Below, piece after piece: positions 58,773-64,000 of a stretch of 64,000 nucleotides of DNA (its first letter is position 1; every line of letters starts with the position of its first letter). The notes below the pieces were generated by a model that searched no databases, had not been told where the DNA came from, and worked only from the letters and a program-made list of their open reading frames with translations. A program made the position numbers and the translations under genes. Location: assembly GCA_023053685.1 (NCBI GenBank), contig JALIGW010000005.1:27472001-27536000 (forward strand). The letters are read 5' to 3'. This DNA comes from Diadophis punctatus similis. Its lineage: Eukaryota; Chordata; Lepidosauria; Squamata; Dipsadidae.

Positions 58773-60482
58773 ATATACACAGACATATTTACATACATAT
58801 TATAAAAATTGGAATATCATATCTATTATGTTACATATTGCCTTTGGCAATAGAACAATACATCTGAGGATATAGCAGGTCTTACTTAAAAGATCTAAAC
58901 CATATCACTTAGCTATGACCTTCTAAAACCATAACATTTTTCTTTACTACTGTACTATCTGCTGCCCCAGATGACTATTTTGCCGTTTGATAGATATGGT
59001 TCTCTCTCCTAAACATCTCTGAAAGTCATAATCCCATCGTGTTGAGAAGATGTTCCAATATCTGCAGCCTTGAAAAGGTAATTAGAATTGTGGCCCAGGC
59101 ACTAGTTCATTGTTATTGCTACTTTTTTTTTCAAATCAAGCAGCTGATACATGATAATACTTAAAAGAAAATGTGGAAGAAACAGAATTATCATAGAAAT
59201 TTCTTTCTTAGTCACTTGTCTTTTTTTATCTGTGCCAACAAATGAGATGAAGACATCCTAGAAATTCACAGGCTCATATGAAAATGCAATTTGCAATTTT
59301 GCTATGAGATGGCCACAACAGCAACTCAACACAACAGCAAGTGATTTATTCCTTTAAAAATCAAAAGAGTGGTGAAAACAATGAAGAATAGATGCTGCTA
59401 GGGATTCCCACTGAGAATGTATTGGCTGGAACTAATTCCTAAAAGTGATTTATAGCCATGATGCTGACTCCTATTATTCCTGGAATGTTCACTGTAGGAC
59501 ATCTTTTGTGTACTTTTTGATAGCTTATGCCTTCAGCTCCTATCTTTTCACTTCTAATCTAATTACTTTTGGTCTTTTGCATTTTTTCTTGCTGTCAGGC
59601 CATTGTTTTTTGCCAGCATCTGTACACCGGGATAATTTGGCTGCAACTAATGGATGAGCTTTCACAAGTGATGACATAACACGAAAGCAGAAACAATTGG
59701 AATACTTTTTGGTAACTGTCTAAATCCTTTAATCCTCTTTCTAGCAGACATTTAAGGAGAAAAAGAAGGAAGGAGGCACAGGAAATGGCAATGAGAGGTA
59801 TCATAGTTTGGTCTACCTTTATTGGTGTTTATTCACCCTTTGCAAAATCACCTACCATTTATATGCCTTAGTCAGCCAGCCAGAAGTAATTCATAATATC
59901 TGAATTCAGTAGTTGAAGGCCCCTAATACAAAACCTTCTATTTACTGTACAAAATCTGCCTATATACTGTAAGTTCCTGCATATATATAAATCCCATTTT
60001 GTCATTTCATGCCTGTATAAAATACATAGAATATACTTTTGAAAAACTGCACTTTAAATGCATAAAATCCATAAATTAGGTTAGCATAAAATCCTCTTGG
60101 AATGTAACAGAAATTTCCCTGTAACAGATATTCCTCCACTCGATAATTCATTAAATTGAGTTAGAGTATTTGCATTTCTATAGCTCTTCAAGCATTTATG
60201 TTTGTTCAGCTATAAAAGTTGATGTTTATTTTAACAAGAATGAACCTAGGCAACACTCGAATTGCAAGGAGGGCACTAGATGCCTTCAGTTAACTATAAT
60301 TTAATATTATGCCTGAAACAAAAACTAGAATTAATATTAGCCATGTTATGTTAAATCAAGTGAGCTTCAGACTCCATAACTTGATGTTGTCTTATTGGCC
60401 TATTTCTACAAAAGCACAGTTAAGATTAATCAATTAGTTGAATTCGGACAAAACATGCAATGCATGAAAAAGTGAAGTACTA

Positions 60483-60992
60483 CCGTATTTTTCGGAGTAT
60501 AAGACGCACCTTTTTACCACCCAAAAGAGGGTGAAAATTTGGGTGCATCTTATACACCGAATGTAGTCACCCCCCACCCACCAGCCCCCACCCTTCGGAG
60601 GTTGCTGGCCACCGTCGCAGCAGCCGTTGCTGCCCGGAGCCACTGCCCCCGCCGCAACTGTCCCCGCCGATGCCGACGCTGTCCCCGCCGCCATTCCTGC
60701 TGTCCCCGCCGCTGTCCCTGCCTTCGCTGTCCCTGCCTCCGCCGACGCTGCCACCGCCGTGACTGTCCCCACCAGCGTCCCCGCTCTCCCTGCCGCCGCT
60801 CTCCCCGCTGCTGTCCCTGCCTCCGCCGCCACCGCCGTGACTGTCCCCGCTGACATCCCTGCTCTCCCTGCCGCCGCTGCCGGTCTCCCCGCTGGTGTCC
60901 CTGCCTCTGCCGCCTCCGCCGCTAATGCTGGCTGGGGAATTCTGGGAGTTGAAGTCCAGATATCTTCAAGTTGCCAAGGTTGGGAAACACTG
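60483..60992. repeat. Composite: mariner-like end, GC-rich minisatellite, half hAT MITE
   Basis: It starts ccgtatttttcggagtataa, the same terminus as 56264, with TA before it. 60600-60920 is a GCCGCTGTCCCTGCC-type minisatellite. It ends with the right arm of the hairpin MITE (gctggggaattctgggag ... gttgggaaacactg at 60928-60992). The right end of the mariner-like element and the left arm of the MITE are missing. Open frames rich in Ala, Arg or Pro in this block are products of the repeat. Confidence 0.7.
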
Positions 60993-61044
60993 ATTTAAAG
61001 CAATATACACATAACAATGATTTGTGGCTTAATCATATATTAAC

Positions 61045-63492
61045 ACACCCAATTGTTTGAACAGGGTTCTAACACGACCCATGTTTGATGGCTGGAAGAA
61101 AACAAAAAGCGCTTCCATCCACCTGAAATCTTTGGTTCGTTTTATGTATCTGCGGAGAGCCGCCTAACATCCAAGGTATGCCAACATCTCTCCCGGGGGT
61201 GGGACGCCCCGGGACAGAAGTCTGGCAAAATAACCTCCTGGGCCCTGTGGAACCAGGAGTTAACCTTGGGTAGAAAGGATGGGTCCAACCACAGTATGAC
61301 CCTGTCCGGATGAAAGGTAAAGAGGACCTCCCGGATGGACAGGGCAGCCAATTCCGAAATTCATCTGGCAGAGGTAATCGCCACCAGGAAGACAACCTTA
61401 AGGGTCAGAAAGCGGAGGATGATAGACTGCAGGGGTTCAAAGGGAGAATCCGTGAGCACCTGTAAGACGAGGCAGGTCCCATGAAGGATATCGGTGCATG
61501 ATGGGAGGACGGAGGTTAGCCGCCCCCCGTAGAAAATCTCTCACTCTGGGATGGTGACTAAGAGGATTACCTCCCTCCCCAGACAGCACAGTAGACAGGG
61601 CCGCAACGGAGAGTGTTAGGTGATAGCCCGTCCTTCAAGCCCTCCTGCAAAAATTCCAAAATTGGTTGAAAAAAAGCCTGCATGGGATCTATGCCCTTCC
61701 CTTCACACCACCGGGAGAAGGCAGCCCACGTAGAATCATAAATCCTTGTGGTCAATGCCCATCTGGAGGCTTGGATGTGGATTACCTCAGTGGACAGGCG
61801 ATCCCTTTTCAGGATCTCCCGCTCAAGCGCCAAGCGGCTAACTGCGACCACTGCGGGTCTGGGTGCAGTATTGCCCCCTGGCTGAGTGAGATCCTGTTGT
61901 CCAGGATCCTCCAAGGCTCGGCTGATGAGAGGTCCACCAGGTCCGCGAACCAGGGGTGTCGTGGCCAATGCGGGACGATGAGGATGACTTCCGCCCGCTC
62001 CTCCAGCACCTTCCAGATCACCCTGTGGATGAGAGGGAGGGGAGGGAAAGCATAGAGGAGCCCCTGTGGCCAGGGGCTGTGAAGTGCATTAACTCGCTCC
62101 ACTCCCGGAGCTGGAAACCTGGAGAAAAATCTGGGGACTTGTGCATTGGCTGGCTGGGCAAAGAGGTCCACCAGCAGAGTGCCAAACCTGTTGCACATGC
62201 CCTGAAATACGTCCGGGTGCAGGCGCCAATCGGACTGGTCAAGCGTTGTTCTGCTCAACCAGTCCGCCTGCAGGTTGGCCGTCCCGGAGATGTGTTCCAT
62301 TCTCAGGGAGAGGACATTGGACTCTGCCCACCTGCCCAGAGCCTCTGCCTCTGTCATGAGGAGGTGAGATCGAGTGCCGCCCTCCCGATTTGCGGCAACA
62401 TTGTCTGTCAGAACTAATACATGTTTGTCTCTGATCAGTGGTCGAAATTGTCGTAGCGCTAGACGAATGGCCCTCAATTCCAGCAAGTTGATGGAAAGCT
62501 GGGATTCCCGCCGGGTCCACTGACCCTGGACTACCTGACCTGAAGGTGAGCACCCCAGCTGAACAGGCTGCCATCCAAGGTGATCGTGGTGCGAGGGGGG
62601 TCTTTGAACTCGCACCCGATCTTGATGGCATCCGACAACCACCAAGCCAGGGAGCGCCGCACCTTTGGAGGGACTCTTACCAGACGTTTGGAATTGCTCC
62701 TGCCAGCCCGTTGATGGGGGAGCAGGAACCATTGTAGAGGCCTGGCATGCAGGCGTGCCTAGGTCACAATGGCAATATACAATAGCATCTTGCCCTGCAG
62801 GCATGACAGCGTGGCCAGGGGCACCTTTGACAGCATCCGCACCTGACCTGCCAGGTCTCTGAGGCTGAGTTGATGGTCTGGGGAGAGATAAACATGGCAG
62901 TCCCAGGAATATATCATGGCCCCCAGGTGGAGGAGGTGCATCGTGGGAGTAAGGTGACTTTTCTCCCTGTTTATTGAAAATCCGTGGAGTTCCAACGCTC
63001 TGATGACATTTTGCAGGTCCACCGTCCCCTGAAGGGGGGACAACTGGATCAGTATATCATCCAGATAGCACTGCATCCTGATGGACAGTGCTCTGATGGA
63101 CGCTGCAAGCACTGAGAGGATTTTTGTGAATGTCCTTGGAGCCGAAGAGAGCCCAAAGGGCATAGCATGGTACGGAAAGTGCCGTCCGGAGAACAGGAAC
63201 CGCAGATAATGTCTGTGGTTGGGAAAAATGGGAATGTGGAGGTAGGCCTCCTTGAGGTCTACTGATGTTAAAAAGTCCTGGTCTCTGATGCAGCCTAGGA
63301 TGGTTTTGAGGGACTGCATCTTGAACCTCCTGTATCTCATGTAACAGTTTAGGCGCTTCAGGTCGAGTATTCCCTTCCAACCCCCCCCCCAACTTTTGGG
63401 AACAAGAAAGAGGATAGAATAGAATCCTGTTCTCTCTTGGCGCTGTGGTACTCGCTCTATAGCTTGGATGTCCAGCAGATGTTTCAATTAGT
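61045..63492 (-). pseudogene. DIRS-type retrotransposon: RT, RNase H and tyrosine recombinase remnants
   Basis: On the minus strand 63487-62759 encodes a reverse transcriptase (LDLKRLNCYMRYRRFKMQSL; TSVDLKEAYLHIPIF; YHAMPFGLSSAPRTFTKILS; catalytic CYLDDILI). Next, 62804-61809 encodes RNase H (LSINLLELRAIRLALRQF; VLVLTDNVAANREGG; ISGTANLQADWLSR) and a spacer. The tail of this region and 61968-61567 and 61395-61142 carry parts of a tyrosine recombinase (TRIYDSTWAAFSRWCEGKGI; a stretch with REVLFTFHPDRVILWLDPSF). The parts lie in different frames, so frameshifts and stops have accumulated. RT, RNase H and then tyrosine recombinase in this order is the DIRS layout. Gag, the inverted termini and the start of the RT frame are not visible. 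Confidence 0.88.
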
Positions 63493-63541
63493 CCATGAGA
63501 ATGCAAAGTTTCACCTTTTTCAAATAAATGAAGGGCTAAGG

Positions 63542-63675
63542 CCCGGGTGTCAAACTCGATCGTGTCACGTGATGTATTGCGACGTATCATGACATTTTTG
63601 GCCTTTGCCGAGTCGGGGCGGGCATGGCCTGCCCGTGACGCATCCAGCCCACGGGCCGCCAGTTTGACATCCTTG
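63542..63675. mobile_element. hAT MITE, 134 bp
   Basis: Termini cccgggtgtcaaactcg and cagtttgacatccttg. Flanks ggctaagg (63534-63541) and ggttaagg (63676-63683) agree at 7 of 8. Related to 5258-5694. It lies about 50 bp from the DIRS reverse transcriptase frame. Confidence 0.87.
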
Positions 63676-63975
63676 GGTTAAGGGGAAGCTATTATAACTC
63701 TGTTTCTTTATGATGGCAAAATAGTAGAGATACATGGAGTTTTTATTTTAATTGTCTATAACGTTTAATATAATTGAACAACCAACTACAAGATAGAAAA
63801 ATGTCATGCTTTGTGTGCAATAACTCCCAATAACTTTTTCTCAATTGGGAAACATTTCCTGTCCTCTAATCAACAGAACTCCCATGTCATGGAATTTGTC
63901 CCTGCCTGTAAGATCAAGTGTACTACAAATCCCCAAATTCCCAGCCAAATGCTGGAGGGAAGCTTCGGTAGGCAA

Positions 63976-64000
63976 TAATAATAATAATAATAATAATAAT
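63976..64000. repeat. (AAT)n microsatellite at the window edge
   Basis: At least eight AAT units continuing past the end of the window. Confidence 0.9.

Noticed and set aside
60434..60998. Ala-, Arg- and Pro-rich open frames on both strands
   Set aside because: They are translations of a GC-rich minisatellite in several frames, with no start context or homology.

Overview
The window is vertebrate nuclear DNA, most likely from a squamate reptile and probably a snake. The evidence is the repeat set: L2-clade LINEs, a CR1/L3-type LINE ending in an (AGAAT)n microsatellite, a Bov-B LINE end, Sauria-type SINEs with a Bov-B-like tail, tRNA-headed SINEs, a Vingi/Ingi-like LINE, L1 3' ends, a DIRS-type tyrosine-recombinase element, Penelope-like fragments and many short hAT elements. 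No prokaryotic gene, operon, CRISPR array or ribosomal RNA is present.

The only host gene I can support is PLPP4 (PPAPDC1A, phospholipid phosphatase 4), on the minus strand. Four short coding exons lie at 14952-15052 (exon 2), 7150-7240 (exon 3), 4855-4918 (exon 4) and 528-652 (exon 5). All have AG/GT splice sites and compatible phases, and together encode 127 codons matching roughly residues 22-149 of the family. They run from just after the start exon to the PSIHSS motif. Exon 1 was not found and probably lies beyond position 64000. Exons 6 onward lie to the left of position 1. Everything from 15053 to 64000 is therefore probably intron 1.

Layout. 1-527 is intron 5 with one small retroposon. 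653-4854 is intron 4 and carries a nearly 2.8 kb L2 LINE and two SINEs. 4919-7149 is intron 3, with a 437 bp hAT element. 7241-14951 is intron 2, with a Sauria SINE, a CR1 LINE interrupted by two hAT elements, a decayed DNA transposon, a SINE and an L1 3' end. From 15053 onward the sequence is a dense mosaic. Highlights are a cluster of hAT elements at 15.4-18.1 kb, a Bov-B end and a Penelope-like palindrome at 24 kb, and a hAT element with tandem palindromes at 27.4-28.6 kb. A triple nest of transposons follows at 32.5-34.5 kb, then an inverted pair of related hAT elements at 36.6 and 49.7 kb, and a 285 bp inverted duplication at 42.1-42.4 kb. A Vingi-like LINE sits inside a Penelope-like element at 45.6-48.3 kb, and a DIRS relic lies at 61.0-63.5 kb.

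Fifteen hAT-like insertions have recognisable 8-bp target duplications, and several retroposons have long intact ones, so the order of insertion can often be read directly. I found no new multi-gene biological system. The most valuable items are the hidden PLPP4 exons, the inverted duplication, the nested insertions, the tandem palindromes, and NRF1-like palindromes spread by short DNA transposons.
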